In this document: in pieces, positions 1-11,201 of the stretch
Position numbering within the stretch: the first letter of the stretch is position 1
How the letters are laid out: every line of letters starts with the position of its first letter
Assembly: GCF_963924675.1 (NCBI RefSeq)
Contig: NC_089222.1
Span: 136,860,281 to 136,924,280 of the forward strand
Origin: Phocoena phocoena
Taxonomy: Eukaryota > Chordata > Mammalia > Artiodactyla > Phocoenidae
Length of the DNA stretch: 64,000 nucleotides
Direction of reading: 5' to 3'
The notes under the pieces: model-generated
What the model was told of the DNA's origin: nothing
What the model saw: only the letters and a program-made list of their open reading frames with translations
The model's database searches: none
Made by a program: the position numbers and the translations under genes

Positions 1-1590
1 CGAAGTTAATGGTAACCGTAAAATTTACCATCCAATAAAGTGGAGTGAAAGGTGAGATATGAGCAGTTACCCCCAAAGACAACTGGCCCCAACTGGGGTT
101 CATCCAGGCAAAGGGCTGTGTGGGCACCCTGCTGAAACTCACCTCCTCCAGCCCACACCCTCTGCCCTCAGGACCCACAGCACCCTCGTTATTCCCATAC
201 AGGTGTCACAGATAGAGCATAATGTCTTCAAACATATCTTCTGTGATATAGAATCCCAAGCTACCTAATAACATGAGATATACACTATGCCCAAGCCAAA
301 GACGTATGATGTGAAATTTACTCTGCTTCCTCATTCCTCCTGCTTGCTTTATTTCTTCCCTGAAAATGAGAGATAGCTAATGTCAGCCAAAATAACTCCA
401 GAACATAAAAATGATTATTCATTATACCACTTGCAGAGAGTCAAAATTTTGTGTTATTAGCCTATTGTATGTCCTCCTACTTGTGAAGTTTTTATTTTGG
501 GGGAAGCTAGTGTTTTCATGGCCTGGAGAACAATCTCACACAAATAGCACAAGTATTCTGTGCTAGGAATAGCAAAAGCTTACCTCTGATGGGGGAAAAT
601 TCTAGCTTCTATTTATTTATACTGCTTTTTTTCCCTCAACAATTGCTGCTCTCTATAATTTCAATGTTTGCAAAAATAGCAGTTATGTAAACATTAATGC
701 ATAAAAAAACTATCATTTCGATGTAGCCTGCAAATCCTGGAAGCTAAACATTAAGGAATCATGAGATTTTTTCCCTCTAAACAAGAGAAGGGAGTTCACT
801 ATTTTTTTATCCCTAAAACGTACCCTTCACAGCTTTTCAAGTTCCAATTGTTAAGCAAGCCTGAATTACCATTAGTATTGCAGTTTAGTAAATGTTCGTT
901 TTCCCTTTCTGCCTCCGATCAGACGAATCAGTCTTTGCCCATAACAGATTTGTATATTTTGTTTCTGTATTTGCTGATTTTCCAGTGTTAAGCATGGACT
1001 CTTCCTTTCTCTGTCAACATGAATGTTCCTTTTCTAACCATAATATAATAAATATATGCATCCAAGTTAGGCTAGCTTTGAAAAACATAGTATCAAATAA
1101 ATTCAATGATCCCTTTGGCTTTCATAAATTCATAGGCACGTGCCAACAGTGGGAGGAAAAATCCTTATATTCTGAGTAAAAATTCATTCCCAGGAGAGCT
1201 CACAAATTTGTGATAAGACTGATGTAATTCTAGAAGGTGTTGGACCAACAGAAAAAAAAAAAAAAGGAAGGGGGGAGTGGTAGAGAAATTTACAAAAGCC
1301 AAAGCACAGGTGAGCTGTTTATCTGTGGGTATTAGGACCCCCAGGCTGGAGCAGAGACTCTCACTATGTCTGCCAATAGGCTGGCCTTACATCACCACAG
1401 GCTTGCCTCCTCGAAATCCATGGGCTTACCTAGAGCTACAGATTCTTAGGATGGGATCCTCTGAAAACTCTAGAAGCCCTCAGCCCCCACTACCAATAGT
1501 CACAATGAACTTAAGGAATCTTTACTTTTTATATGATGGACACTTGAACCCATATGGCTGAGCCCATGGTCCCCAGCAGCTGTAACAATT
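1..1590. other. unique AT-rich sequence, nothing recognised
   Basis: No repeat family, gene or RNA was recognised here. Short open frames exist on the plus strand but have no protein-like features. There is an A run at about 1251-1265. Confidence 0.4.
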
Positions 1591-1990
1591 ATAGTAACCA
1601 TTCATTCCATCTGCCTTCATTGAGTTTCTACCACGTGTAAGACACTATGCTAAAATCCTTTACCCAAAAAGAGTGCATAGTCTAATAGGTCTAGCGATAG
1701 AGGGGATAGTGAAACCACATGTAGAGGAAGGCAGGAAGGGCTAGTTTTCCCTGGAGAAGTGGAGAGAGCTTCATAGAAGAGGTGCCCTTTAAGTTGAACC
1801 TTAAAAGATGAGCAAGAAGGCAGCTGGTATAGAAGGCAAGTGGGGTAGAGAATGAAGAAGAAAAACCAGGAAGTTTAATGCTTAGACTCCTAGAAGAAGA
1901 GTAAATAAGCTTCTTTGACTATAGCTAAGGATGCAATGAGTAGAAGGAAAGACAATGTATTTCAAGAGAGGTAGACTGGAGCCAGATTGT
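1590..1990 (-). repeat. L2-like LINE fragment, antisense (diverged)
   Basis: The text resembles the reverse complement of an L2 3' region. It has a line like 'ttgagtttctaccacgtgta', then a cattgcatagtctaat-like middle, then a 'cttcatagaagaggtg' block followed by 'ttgaaccttaaaagatgag'. Divergence is high and the boundaries are approximate. Another old mammalian repeat with the same motifs cannot be excluded. Confidence 0.45.
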
Positions 1991-2124
1991 AACTTGTTAA
2001 TTATTTCTTAAATAAATAAATGTATGAATAAATAATTTTTTTAAAAAAGATACTTTCCTCTTGGAAGTATTTAGAAAGCACTGGTTAATGACGTTAAAAG
2101 AGATAGCTCGTTGGTTTTGGGGGG

Positions 2125-2490
2125 TGTTATGGACTGAACGTGTATGTCCCCCAAATTCCTACATTGAAACTCTGATGGTATCTGGACATGGGGCCTTGGG
2201 AGGAAATTGGAGTTTGATGAGGTCATGAGGATGGGACCCTCATGATAGAATTAGTGCCCTTATGAGGAGAGACACCAGAGTGCTTACATTTGATTCCTCC
2301 CCTCCTTGCCACCAAAATGTGAGGACACAAAATGAAGGCAGCTGTCTACAAGCCAGGAAAAGGAACCTCATCAAGAATTGAATTGGCTGGTACTTCCAGC
2401 CTCTAGAATTGTGAGATATAAATTTCTGTTGTTTAAGTCACCCGGTCTATGATATTTCATTATGACAACCCAAGCTGAAAAGGACAGTGA
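2125..2490 (+). repeat. MLT1-like MaLR LTR
   Basis: The sequence starts tgttatggactgaacgtgta and follows the MLT1A-type layout throughout. It has a gtcccccaaattc block, 'ggtcatgaggatgggaccct', 'attagtgcccttatgagga', 'gtgaggacacaaaatgaagg', and a terminal 'gtttaagtcacccggtctat'. This is an ERVL-MaLR LTR with no internal region beside it, so a solo LTR. The divergence fits an old eutherian insertion. Confidence 0.8.
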
Positions 2491-2859
2491 GGCTATATTT
2501 TAAAATAATATTTTGAAATCGATGTCAGTTTTACACTGAGGATTTGGGAAGCAGAGTTGCTAAACAGCTAAAATATCTCAAATTTGGGATATTTGGGAGA
2601 ATATACATTTAACATATGGGAGAACAAATTTGTTAAAAGAGAACATCAGTGTTTGTTGAATTATAAAGTAGGTGCCTGAGAAATGTGTCTAAGTAAATGA
2701 AAATATATAAGGAAACAGTGGCCCATGTTTTTAGACCACAGATTATTTTCCAGTAGACCGTAAAGGGGAAGTGATGAGACTCCAGCAACTATTGGCATGA
2801 ACCAGATAAAAGTGACATTTTAGAAGACAAAGCTGATCTCATAAGAGCAGTTTCATGTT

Positions 2860-3127
2860 CACAGACTTAGAAAACAAACTTCTGGTTACCAGGGGGAAGA
2901 GTGTGGGGGGGAAATAGTTAGTGAGTTTGGGATTGACATGTACACACTGCTGTATTTAAAATAGATAACCAACAAGGACCTATTCTGCAATGGCCTATAT
3001 GGGAGAATCTAAAAGAGAGTGGAAATATGTATATGTATAACTGAATCACTTTGTTGTACACCTGAAACTAACATGACATTGTTAATCAACTACACTCCAA
3101 TATAAAATAAAAAGTTTAAAAAGAAAA
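2860..3127 (+). mobile_element. L1 3' end, 5'-truncated
   Basis: This is the 3' UTR of a cetartiodactyl-type L1. It contains 'cttctggttaccaggggg', 'tacacactgctgtatttaaa', 'ctgaatcactttgttgtaca', 'cctgaaactaacatgacatt' and an A-rich tail. It is flanked by an exact 14-bp duplication, agcagtttcatgtt, at 2846-2859 and 3128-3141. This proves a discrete L1-mediated insertion and fixes both ends. Only about 270 bp is present, so it carries no coding capacity. Confidence 0.9.
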
Positions 3128-3149
3128 AGCAGTTTCATGTTGTAGAGGA

Positions 3150-4080
3150 AAAACTCACTCCTCCTGTGTCTCCCTTACTCATACTGTGACCACACCTCAC
3201 TTCACTTTTGACACCATATGTATGGGTTTTATACACATCAAGCTGGGACATGAGCTGGGTGCCCTACAATTCAACTCAGTCCTGATGCTATCTACCTAGA
3301 GATAGGATCAGGTTCCACAGGCTAAGGACTCAGTGCTACAAGACTGACTCCTACCTCCCTGCACACTTCAGATGCCAATCTCAGGTCCAGGTGGTCACCT
3401 GTCCTTCTGCCCTACTGACTACAAATCAGAAATTCCCACAATCCCCTTCTCAGGCTAAATCAATTTGCTAGAGAGGCTCACAAAACTCAGGAAACCAGTT
3501 TCCTTATTAGATTACTGGTTTATTACAAAGGATACTAAAGGATAAGAATCAACACCCAGATGAAGAGGTACATAGGGTGAAGTCCAGAAGGATCCTAAAC
3601 AGAAGAGTTTCTGTTCCAGTGGAGTTTGGGGAGAACCACCCTCCTGGCACATGGGTGTTCACGAAGCTGGAAACTCTCTGAATTCTGTAGTTCAGGATTT
3701 TTATGGAAGTTTCTTTCCATAGGCCTGATTGGCTAACTCAATGGCCATTGGTGATTGAACTCAGTTTCCAGCTCCTCTCCCCTCCCCAGAGTTTGGGTGT
3801 GGGGAGGAGATTGGGCTGAAAGTTCCAATCCTCTAATTACAAGGTTGGGTCCCCCAGCATCCAGCCCCCATCAGGAGGTTACCCAATGGCTTTCCAAAAG
3901 TCACTTCATTAACATACACTCAAGTGTGGTTGAAAGTTGCTTTTCATGAACAACGAAAGATGTTCCTTTCACCCTTATTGTTTTAATCACATAGGAAATT
4001 CCAAAGGTTTTAGGAGCTCTGTGCCAGGAAAAGGGATGAAGACCAAATATTTATTTCTTACTGTACATCACAATATCACA
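3150..4080 (-). repeat. ERVL LTR (MER21-like), antisense
   Basis: Read on the minus strand it begins tgtgatattgtgatgtaca and continues through a 'tttggtcttcatccc' block, 'ctggcacagagctcctaaaa', 'ccaatggccattga' and 'cagtttcctg'. This order matches the long class III (ERVL) LTR known as MER21. No internal retroviral genes adjoin it, so it is an old solo LTR. The family name rests on recall of the consensus. Confidence 0.6.
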
Positions 4081-4880
4081 CATATGTTTTAAGCTAATTC
4101 TAAAAGATGATGTTGCTGTAATTAGTGTCTTAACGAATGAGTTTTATGTCATTTATCACATTTCATAGTGTTAGAAAAATAAGCTGTTAACTGAACACAA
4201 ATTAGTCTTGAGAGTAGCTTTTTAGAAATTAATTGCTTTTTAAGAGTGATAAACCAGATGATTAGTAATAAAACTGATAATTGTGAAATTTGCAGAATTT
4301 GATCTTTGGCTATAATTCATAGAATAATTCCTCATAAAAGAAAATTAAATGTGAGTAAAGTGTTTAATTGTAAAGATTATTGCCTGGCAATTGATTTTTT
4401 AAGAAGGAAAAAAAACTGAATTTATATTAAAAGCAAACAATTGTATTATTATAATATCAGTGGGAAAAAAAAATTGTTGTTTTAAATGACCACAGGATCA
4501 TTAAGTTACATCCTTTGTGGAAGATGGGTCCCAAGCCAGAGTTTTAAACTCTATTAACTGTCTTCCTCTTAATACAGGATATTTGGGGAATGTGTTTTAA
4601 TTTTCCCCACAAAAAAATTATTCCACTCTGTAAATGAAACTTACTTTCTTTAATATATGGGAGAGTAAAGCCCTAAGTCAATCGGATTTAACTCTGTCCT
4701 TAAGAAAAATTGTCAAATACACACATACCCACTTGCACACATACACACACATACACACACTAGCGGAAAGAAATAGCATGCACTGATAGTTGTTTTTCTG
4801 GACAGTAAAGAAAAAAAAAATTCTCCAAAACCCTCCAAGGTTCTGACCAACAATAACAGTAATTTGTAGACTTTTCTTTA
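4081..4880. other. AT-rich unique sequence with many TAATT motifs
   Basis: No repeat or gene was recognised. The 4090-4400 part contains many TAATT/AATTA words, which is expected to some degree in AT-rich DNA. A short CA-rich tract lies at 4721-4760. Confidence 0.35.
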
Positions 4881-5720
4881 AGAATTGGCTTTATTTTAAT
4901 TTTTATTATTTTAAAATTTATTTCGCTTTTAAGTAGGTAATATATGCCTGTGGAAAATATATAAAAAACACAAGAGGACACCCTAAAAGTTGAGTCTCCC
5001 TCTACACCTCCTCAAGTCACCCGATTCCCTGCTCCAGAGTTAATTATTGTGAGTGGTTTTTAAGAATCATCCCAGATATATTCTATAACAACTTAACAGC
5101 AATTATTGTGCTGTCCGGTAGAAATATTGATAGAATGTGACCCCCAAGTGCAATTGAAAATTTTCTAGCAGCTAGGTTTAAAAAGTATAAAGAAACTGGT
5201 GAAATTTATTAATATATTATTTTTATTTGGCCTAATATAGGCAACATGTTATTTCAACATATAAACAGTATAGAAGTATGAATGAGATATTTTATATTCT
5301 TTTTTTTCTCCCAAGACTTTGAAATCCAGTGTATTTGTACACTCACAACACATCTCAATTCGGACCACCCACACTTCACTTTAAAAGTGGGTACTATGTT
5401 GAACAGCACAGTTCTATCAAGTTCCATAATGTCTAAGAATCTTTTTTTTTTAAGGAATTAAGAAGAATTTTTTTAATGCTCGCATACAATATACATCGTT
5501 CTTCATTTTCTTACTTTTTTAGACATAGGTACAGTTACATACATATAAGTATACACATTACATAAAAACTAGAAAATACACAGAAGAAAAATTTTAAATC
5601 ATCTATAATGCTATTTTAGTGTTTTAGTACAGGTACAAGGATAATTCTGACGCTTCTGGAACAAGTATATAATATAAACAAAATTTAGTCAAAGCCTTAT
5701 AGGTCTTAGAAGGCTGCCCA
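4880..5720 (-). repeat. possible ancient L1M-type 3' fragments, antisense
   Basis: Segments such as 'aagtaggtaatatatgcctg' and 'actagaaaatacacagaaga' resemble the tail region of old L1ME-type elements. The similarity is patchy and the region is AT-rich, so this is a tentative call. No TSD was found. Confidence 0.3.
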
Positions 5721-5880
5721 AAATGTCAATCAGTTAAAATTTTGTATTGTGAGGTGAGGGGATTCACTAACCAATAGTAAATATATATTTTTTGTTTGAA
5801 ATGTGAAGTCTCTCTTTCTATCTCTCTTTCCTTTCCTACCAGTCAAATGGAGAGCCAATGCGGAACATTGTTTACAACTG

Positions 5881-6170
5881 GATTTTTTTTTTTTTTTTTT
5901 TTTTAGCTTCAGTTTTATTGTTTGTTCTGTAGCTGGGGAGGGGCCCACGCAGTACACTTCATTGTATACCATGCATTGCCTTTGAAAACCAGGGTAAAAG
6001 GGCTTCTTCTTTGCCTGAAGCCAATTTCTGCCTTCATACAGCTGTGTTTGGATATGCAGATGTGGCACAGAAATTTGGAAAATTACCACGTGAAATTATT
6101 GTTTATCTTTTCTTCTCAGGGGAACAAAGTTTTAAAGAAGCTTTTCACTGAAGAATAAAAATCTCAGTGT
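5881..6170 (-). pseudogene. possible antisense retrocopy, parent unidentified
   Basis: A T run of about 24 bases at 5881-5904 reads on the minus strand as a poly(A) tail. About 14 bases upstream of that tail is a canonical AATAAA (antisense, near 5919-5924). That arrangement is typical of the 3' end of a reverse-transcribed mRNA. The minus-strand sequence before it is not a repeat I recognise, and its short open frames did not identify a parent gene. No convincing target-site duplication was found, so the 5' limit is arbitrary. Confidence 0.35.
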
Positions 6171-6204
6171 CTAGCTAACTATGAAGTGTGCATTATAAAA
6201 TCAT

Positions 6205-6430
6205 GATATTTGGTGCCATGGAAAGAACACCAGGCCAGGAGTCAGAAACAGTCCTCCAGCTTGTAGTGTGACCTGGAAGCGTTCACATCGCCTGCTGTTC
6301 CACGGATTAGGAGGGGGGGAGTCGGAATTTTTAGGCCTCTAACAATCCCACAATTCTTCTTGCCGTGCATCAGGGCAATGTTCTTTTAAAACCTTCCTGT
6401 CAAAATATCTATTTTTAATCTTTAATCTTA
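6205..6430 (+). repeat. MIR SINE fragment
   Basis: The sequence has the MIR signature order: 'atggaaagaacaccaggcca', 'gagtcagaaacagt', 'tgtgacctggaagcgttcac', then a degraded 3' part. It is diverged, as expected for this Mesozoic tRNA-derived SINE. Confidence 0.55.
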
Positions 6431-6504
6431 ATTTACAAGAAAATGTGTTATTCACAAAAGAACTACAGGCTACAATTTTTCTAACGTATACTTATGATTT
6501 ATAG

Positions 6505-6658
6505 CAGGGGTTGGCAAACTGTGACTTCCAAAGCCAACTGTTTTTGTATGGCCCCTGAACTAAGAATAGCTTTTATATGTTTCAATGGTTGGAAAAAAAA
6601 AAAAAAAACCCACAGAAGAAGAAGATTTCATAGCATACAAAAATTATATGAAATTCAA
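6505..6658. mobile_element. hAT-type DNA transposon relic, left part
   Basis: The terminal motif caggggttggcaaactg begins the element. It is followed by 'tgtttttgtatggcccctga' and 'actaagaatagctttt'. The matching other half, ending gtttgccaccccttg, is found about 8.1 kb away at 14785-14966. It is a non-autonomous Charlie/Tip100-like element (family name not certain). It was intact until the DCUN1D2-bearing insertion landed in it, duplicating 6639-6658. Confidence 0.8.
6639..6658. repeat. target-site duplication, left copy (8.1-kb insertion)
   Basis: The 20 bases aaaaattatatgaaattcaa recur at 14765-14784 with one mismatch. The junction C|AAAAA has the A-rich form preferred by L1 endonuclease. 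Both copies sit at the broken ends of the same hAT element, which makes the pairing secure. Confidence 0.88.
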
Positions 6659-6856
6659 CCCACGGCCCCAGGTGGCGCAGTGCACGCCGGGAATTGGAGT
6701 CCCGCTGGCCTGACCTGTCGCTGCCTCCCTGGGCGGGTGTCCCAGGGTCCGGGATAGGGGGGTGGGCGCTGAGGACAGGGACGGGGACGACACAGCCGGG
6801 CCGGGGCGCCTGCGCAGACGGCCAGGGCTGGCGACAAGCTGAGGAGCGCGGGGAGA
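6659..6856 (+). other. GC-rich 5' UTR-like leader of the DCUN1D2 retrocopy
   Basis: This stretch is strongly GC- and CpG-rich, directly follows the left target-site duplication and runs into the retrocopy's ATG at 6857. In a retrocopy this position corresponds to the parent mRNA's 5' UTR. The length (198 b) suggests a nearly full 5' end was copied. The parent's UTR sequence was not available for comparison. Confidence 0.6.
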
Positions 6857-7234
6857 ATGCATAAGCTTAAATCATCTCAGAAGGACAAGGTCCGCCAGTT
6901 CATGGCATTTGCTCAGGGTGGTGAGAGAACTGCCATCCACTGCTTAGCGCAAAGTGAGTGGAAACTGGACGTGCCACGGACAGCTTCTTCCAGAACCCGG
7001 ACTCGTTCCACAAAGACTCCATGAGAACCTACGTGGACAAGAAGCTGGAGCAGCTGTATAACAGACCCACAAGATGAGAATAAAATTGGAATTGATGGAA
7101 TTCAACAGTTTTGTGATGATTTAAGCCTAGATCCTTCCAGTATCACTGTTTTGGTTATAGCGTGGAAATTCAGGGCTGCGACTCAATGTGAATTTAACAA
7201 AAAGGAATTTGTAGATGGTATGACAGAGCCTGGG
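6857..7234 (+). pseudogene. DCUN1D2P: DCUN1D2 retrocopy, coding part 1 (broken)
   Basis: The parent DCUN1D2 encodes a DCN1-like protein that promotes NEDD8 transfer to cullins. From ATG 6857 the frame reads [20 protein letters not shown], then a GGERTAI block. Other frames give FFQNPDS, the [17 protein letters not shown] block and [14 protein letters not shown] (7151 onward). The MHKL start, GERTAI and FFQNPDS point to DCUN1D2 rather than its paralogue DCUN1D1. This covers the N-terminal UBA-like region and the start of the PONY domain. Codons on either side of two expected introns are joined, so the source RNA was spliced there. A 1-base loss near 6972 and an 8-base loss near 7067 break the frame. 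Similarity ends near GMTE. It is not functional; the symbol is provisional. Confidence 0.88.
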
Positions 7235-7538
7235 GTTGGGATAAAACTTCATTCATACCTTAGGATGTTTCTTACTTGCTGGATGAGTCGGAGAGGGTGG
7301 GTCTGCTTCCACCTTCTTAAGGCCCTGGAATTCTGTGTTCCTTGTCATATTCAGCTGTGGATGCACATCCCGTGAGTTCTCAGTTCCCCCAACTCCAGCC
7401 CAAGGCAGGCAGAGCACAATTCCAGAAGACCTCACATGATGTCTCAGCTAGAGACATTTTGACAAAGAGGAACCAACCAGTATATACATGGAGGGGACAA
7501 CAAGGAGGGGAAGGTTATGTGTTAATGAATTAAAGAGC
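7235..7538 (+). other. unrecognised sequence inside the retro-insertion
   Basis: This follows the point where DCUN1D2 coding similarity stops (after the GMTE codons at about 7225). It is not clearly L1 and not coding. It could be retained intron of the parent gene, or 5' sequence of the element inserted here. A GTTGGG at 7235 is a weak candidate for the old splice donor. Confidence 0.35.
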
Positions 7539-7715
7539 AGAGGAAAGGGGGAAGGAAGGAAGGGAGGAGGGAAGGAAGGGAGGGAAGGAAAGGAGGAGGA
7601 AGGGAGAGAAGGGAAAGAAGGGAGGAGGGAAGGAAGGAGGGAGGGAAGGAAGGAAGGGGGAGGGAGGGAAGGAAGGAAGGAGGGAAAAAGAGGAAGGAGA
7701 GGAAGGGAGGGGGAA
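7539..7715 (+). repeat. 177-base pure purine (GGAA/GGGA) tract
   Basis: Every base from 7539 to 7715 is A or G, mostly GGAA and GGGA units. It is an imperfect microsatellite. Long purine runs can form triplex DNA, and GGAA arrays are known binding platforms for ETS-family factors. Whether this one acts that way is unknown. The open frames seen across it are low-complexity artefacts. Confidence 0.9.
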
Positions 7716-7727
7716 TCTGAAGGACAT

Positions 7728-9477
7728 TTCTTAATGGTAAAAGTTTTATTTCACAAGGAGGGTAATAGTTTATTTAAAGCAGAAGTTAACACTGTAAAGA
7801 GAAAGATACAAATCTACAAGCAAAGTGGGGACTTCTCACATACATCTTACCAACCGGTAGAATAAGTGGATGAAAAATCAGTAAGGAAATAGATTTGGAA
7901 AAGGAAATAGAATACTGCCCTTGATGTTGAAGAATACATATTCTTTTCAAAAAGACATAGAACGTTTACAAATATTGACCATCAAACTGGGCCATAAAGT
8001 AAGCTGCAACAAATTTCAAAGACTTGAAATGAAACAGAGCATGTTTTCTGAGCACAATACAATCAAGTGAGGAATATAACAAAAAGATAGATAGGTTGAA
8101 ATATGTGTGGCTATTATACCTCTGAATAACCCTTAGGTTGAGAAGGAAGGTACAATGGAAATTGGAAAGTATTTTGAATGATAAAACACTACTTATGAAA
8201 ACTTGCAGGATTCAGCTTCTTAAATGCATATTTTAAAAAGAAAAGTTGAAAATCAGTAAGGAAAGCATCCATCCATTTCTCTCAAAAGCAGAGAAAAGAG
8301 CAAGAAGTTAAACTCAAAGAGTGTAGACAGAAGGAATTAATTTTTTTAAACAGACAGTAATTTAATGAAATTTTTTAAAAGTTGTAAGTAGAAAGGATTT
8401 GTAAAGCTAAAAGCTTGTTATTTGAAGACTTATAAAGTAATGAATAACAAATAACCAATATAGAATGAAGGGGGGACATCACTATAGACCCTACAGATTA
8501 AAGGATGAAAGTATTATGAACATCTTTATGTTAGTAAATTTGAAAACCTAAATGAAATAGACAAGTTCTTTAAAAAATGACAACTTACTGAAATGGGCAT
8601 GTGAAGAAATAGTTCCATAACTCAAAGAATCTGAACCCAGAATTTAAAATCTTTTCAAAGATAAACCTCTTAGCCAGGATTGGTTCACTGGCACATCCTA
8701 CCAAGCTTTTAATAAAGAGAATAACACCAATTTCACACCACCTCTTCCAGAGAATAGTACAGGAGGAAGCACTCCCCAATATGTTTTGAGGCCAGCACAA
8801 CCTAGATAATAAGACCTAGAAAGGACATTTTGAGAATGGAAAATTACAGGCTGCTCTCAGTCATAAGAACCACCAGATGCATATGATGAACATAAGGTGC
8901 AAATATCCTAAAGAAATTTTCAGCAAAATAAATCGAGCCCCCAAAACAAATCAACCAAAAAAACCAGGATAATTTGTCATGACAAAGTTTGTTGTAGTCC
9001 AGGAATGCAAGATTTTTTAACATTACAAAGTTGGTCAATGTAATTTGTCACAGTAACAGAAAAGTGAGGGGGTGGATATTATCTCAGTGCATAACATGGG
9101 ACTTTTAAAGCTACAGTAATTAGGAGTACATGGAATTGGGGGCCAGAATAGATGAAAAGGCCAGTGGAGCAGAATGGAGAGCCCAGAAACAAATCCATGT
9201 TTACAGGAACACTTGATTTATGGGAAAGGTGGCCCTTTAGAGAAGTGGAGAAGGGACAGCTTTTCAGTAAATGGTCCTGAGAGAATTGGCTAGTCATATG
9301 GAAAAAAAATGCATCTTGATCTCTACCTCACACCGTACGTGAAAGTCAGTTCAAGCGGGTTGTAGATCTCGGTGTGAAAGGCTGAAGGCAGAAACCCTTA
9401 GAAAATAATGGAGGAGAATATCCTTATGGCCATGCCATAGGGCAGGTTGTAAAACGTCACCAAAAATCACTGTAGAG
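7728..9477 (+). mobile_element. old L1 (L1M-type) ORF2, first part
   Basis: The sequence is a decayed ORF2. Recognisable endonuclease-region text includes 'catattcttttcaaaaagac' and 'tgggccataaagtaagctgc'. Reverse-transcriptase-region text follows, e.g. 'aggataatttgtcatgac', and then 'gagcagaatggagagcccag'. Frames are broken everywhere. It is interrupted at 9477 by a younger L1 and resumes at 11202. It lies inside the DCUN1D2 retrocopy. Confidence 0.8.
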
Positions 9478-11201
9478 GTATGGTACTGGCACAAAAACAG
9501 AAATATACATCAATGGAACAGGATAGAGAGCCCAGAGATAAACCCACGCACATATGGTCACCTTATTTTTGATAAAGGAGGCAAGAATATACAACAGAGA
9601 AAAGACAGCCCCTTCAATAAGTGGTGCTGGGAAAACTGGACAGCTACATGTAAAAGTGTGAAATTAGAACACTCCCAAACACCATACACAAAAATAAGCT
9701 CAAGATGGATTAAAGACCTAAAAGTAAGGCCAGACACTATTAAGCTCTTAGAGGAAAACATAGGCAGAACGCTGTACAACATATATCACAGCAAGATCCT
9801 TTTTGACCCACCTCCTAGAGAAATGCAAATAAAAACAAATGGAACCTAATGAAACTTAAAAGCTCTTACACAGTAAGGGAAACCATAAACAAGACCAAAA
9901 GACAACCCTCAGAATAGCAGGAAATATTTGCAAATGAAGCAACTGACAAAGGATTAATCTCCAAAATTTACAAGCAGCTCATGCAGCTCAATATCAAAAA
10001 ACAAACAACGGAATCCAAAAATGGGCAGAAGACCTGAATAGACATTGCCCCAAAGAAGATATACAGATCGCCAACAAACACATGAAAGAATGCTCAACAT
10101 CACTAATTGTTAGAGAAATGCCAATCAAAACTTCAATGAGGGGCTTCCCTGGTGGTGCAGTGGTTGAGAGTCGACCTGCCGATGCAGGGGACGCGGGTTC
10201 GTGCCCCGGTCCGGGAAGATCCCACATGCCGTGGAGTGGCTGGGCCCGTGAGCCATGGCCGCTGAGCCTGTGTGTCCAGAGCCTGTGCTCCGCAACGGGA
10301 GAGGCCACAACAGTGAGAGGCCCACATACCAAAAAAAAAAAAAAAAAAACTTCAATGAGGTATCACCTCACTTTGGTCAGAATGGCCATTATCAAAAAAT
10401 CTAGAAACAATAAATGCTGGAGAGGGTGTGGAGAAAAGGGAACCCTCCTGACTGTTGGTGAGAATGTAAACTGATACAGCCACTATGGAGAACAGTATGG
10501 AGGTTCCTTAAAAAACTAAAAATAGAACTACCATACGCCCAGCAATCCCATTATATACCCTGAGAAAACCATAATTCAAAAAGAGTCATGTACCACAATG
10601 TTCATTGAAGCTCTATTTACAATAGCCAGGACATGGAACCAACCTAAGTGTCCATCAACAGAGGAATGGATAAAGAAGATGTGGCACATATATACAATGG
10701 AATATTACTCAGCCATAAAAAAAAGAAACTGAATTATTTGTAGTGAGGTGGATGGACCTAGAGTCTGTCATACAAAGTGAAGTAAGTCAGAAAGAGAAAA
10801 ACAAATACCATATGCTAACACATATATATGGAATCTAAAAAAAAAATTGGTTCTGAAGAACCTAGGGGTAGGACAGTAATAAAGACGCAGACGTAGAGAA
10901 TGGACTTGAGGACACGGGGATGGAGAAGGTTAAGCTGGGACGAAGTGAGAGAGTGGCATGGACATATACACACTACCAAATGTAAAAGAGATAGCTAGTG
11001 GGAAGCAGCCACATAGCACAGGGAGAGCAGGTTGGTGCTTTGTGACCACCTAGGGGGTGGGATAAGGAGAGTGGGAGGGAGACGCAAGAGGGAGGAAATA
11101 TGGGGATATATGTATATGTATGACTGATTCACTTTGTTATAAAGCAGAAACTAACACACCATTGTAAAGCAATTATACCCCAATAAAGATGTTTAAAAAA
11201 T
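9478..11201 (+). mobile_element. younger L1, 5'-truncated, nested in the old L1
   Basis: It starts within ORF2 and ends in a cetartiodactyl L1 3' UTR and A-rich tail. ORF2 C-terminal residues are readable, e.g. [20 protein letters not shown] and then an ILFDPPPR motif (9658 onward). The 3' UTR shows 'gagagagtggcatggacata' and 'caattataccccaataaaga'. It is flanked by an exact 13-bp duplication, aatcactgtagag, at 9465-9477 and 11202-11214, so both ends are firm. A CHR SINE interrupts it at 10142-10349. It cannot encode an active element. Confidence 0.93.
10142..10349 (+). mobile_element. CHR-type SINE nested in the younger L1
   Basis: It has the start ggcttccctggtggtgcagt, a tRNA-like A box (tggtgcagtgg) and B box (gggttcgtgcccc), the gccatggccgctgagcctg body and an A tail. 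It is flanked by an exact 11-bp duplication, cttcaatgagg, at 10131-10141 and 10350-10360. Joining those flanks restores continuous L1 ORF2 text. This is the youngest layer of the nest. Such SINEs derive from a tRNA and are transcribed by RNA polymerase III from the internal boxes. Confidence 0.95.

Noticed and set aside
5730..6089. 119-codon minus-strand frame
   Set aside because: It includes the translated poly(A) tail (Lys run) and shows no match to a protein I know. It is kept only as a candidate retrocopy, not as a gene.
7488..7865. 125-codon Gly/Arg/Glu/Lys-rich frame
   Set aside because: It is a direct translation of the GGAA purine tract.
9658..9849. Readable L1 ORF2 C-terminal protein
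   Set aside because: The element is 5'-truncated and interrupted, so it cannot encode a working ORF2.
10142..10210. Possible tRNA gene from the A-box and B-box motifs
   Set aside because: The boxes belong to the tRNA-derived head of a SINE. No cloverleaf with paired acceptor stem is evident, and the sequence continues into the SINE body.
10082..10474. 130-codon frame and its antisense partners
   Set aside because: They translate the CHR SINE and the surrounding L1. The same frames recur at the other SINE copies (22.0, 42.2 and 48.7 kb).
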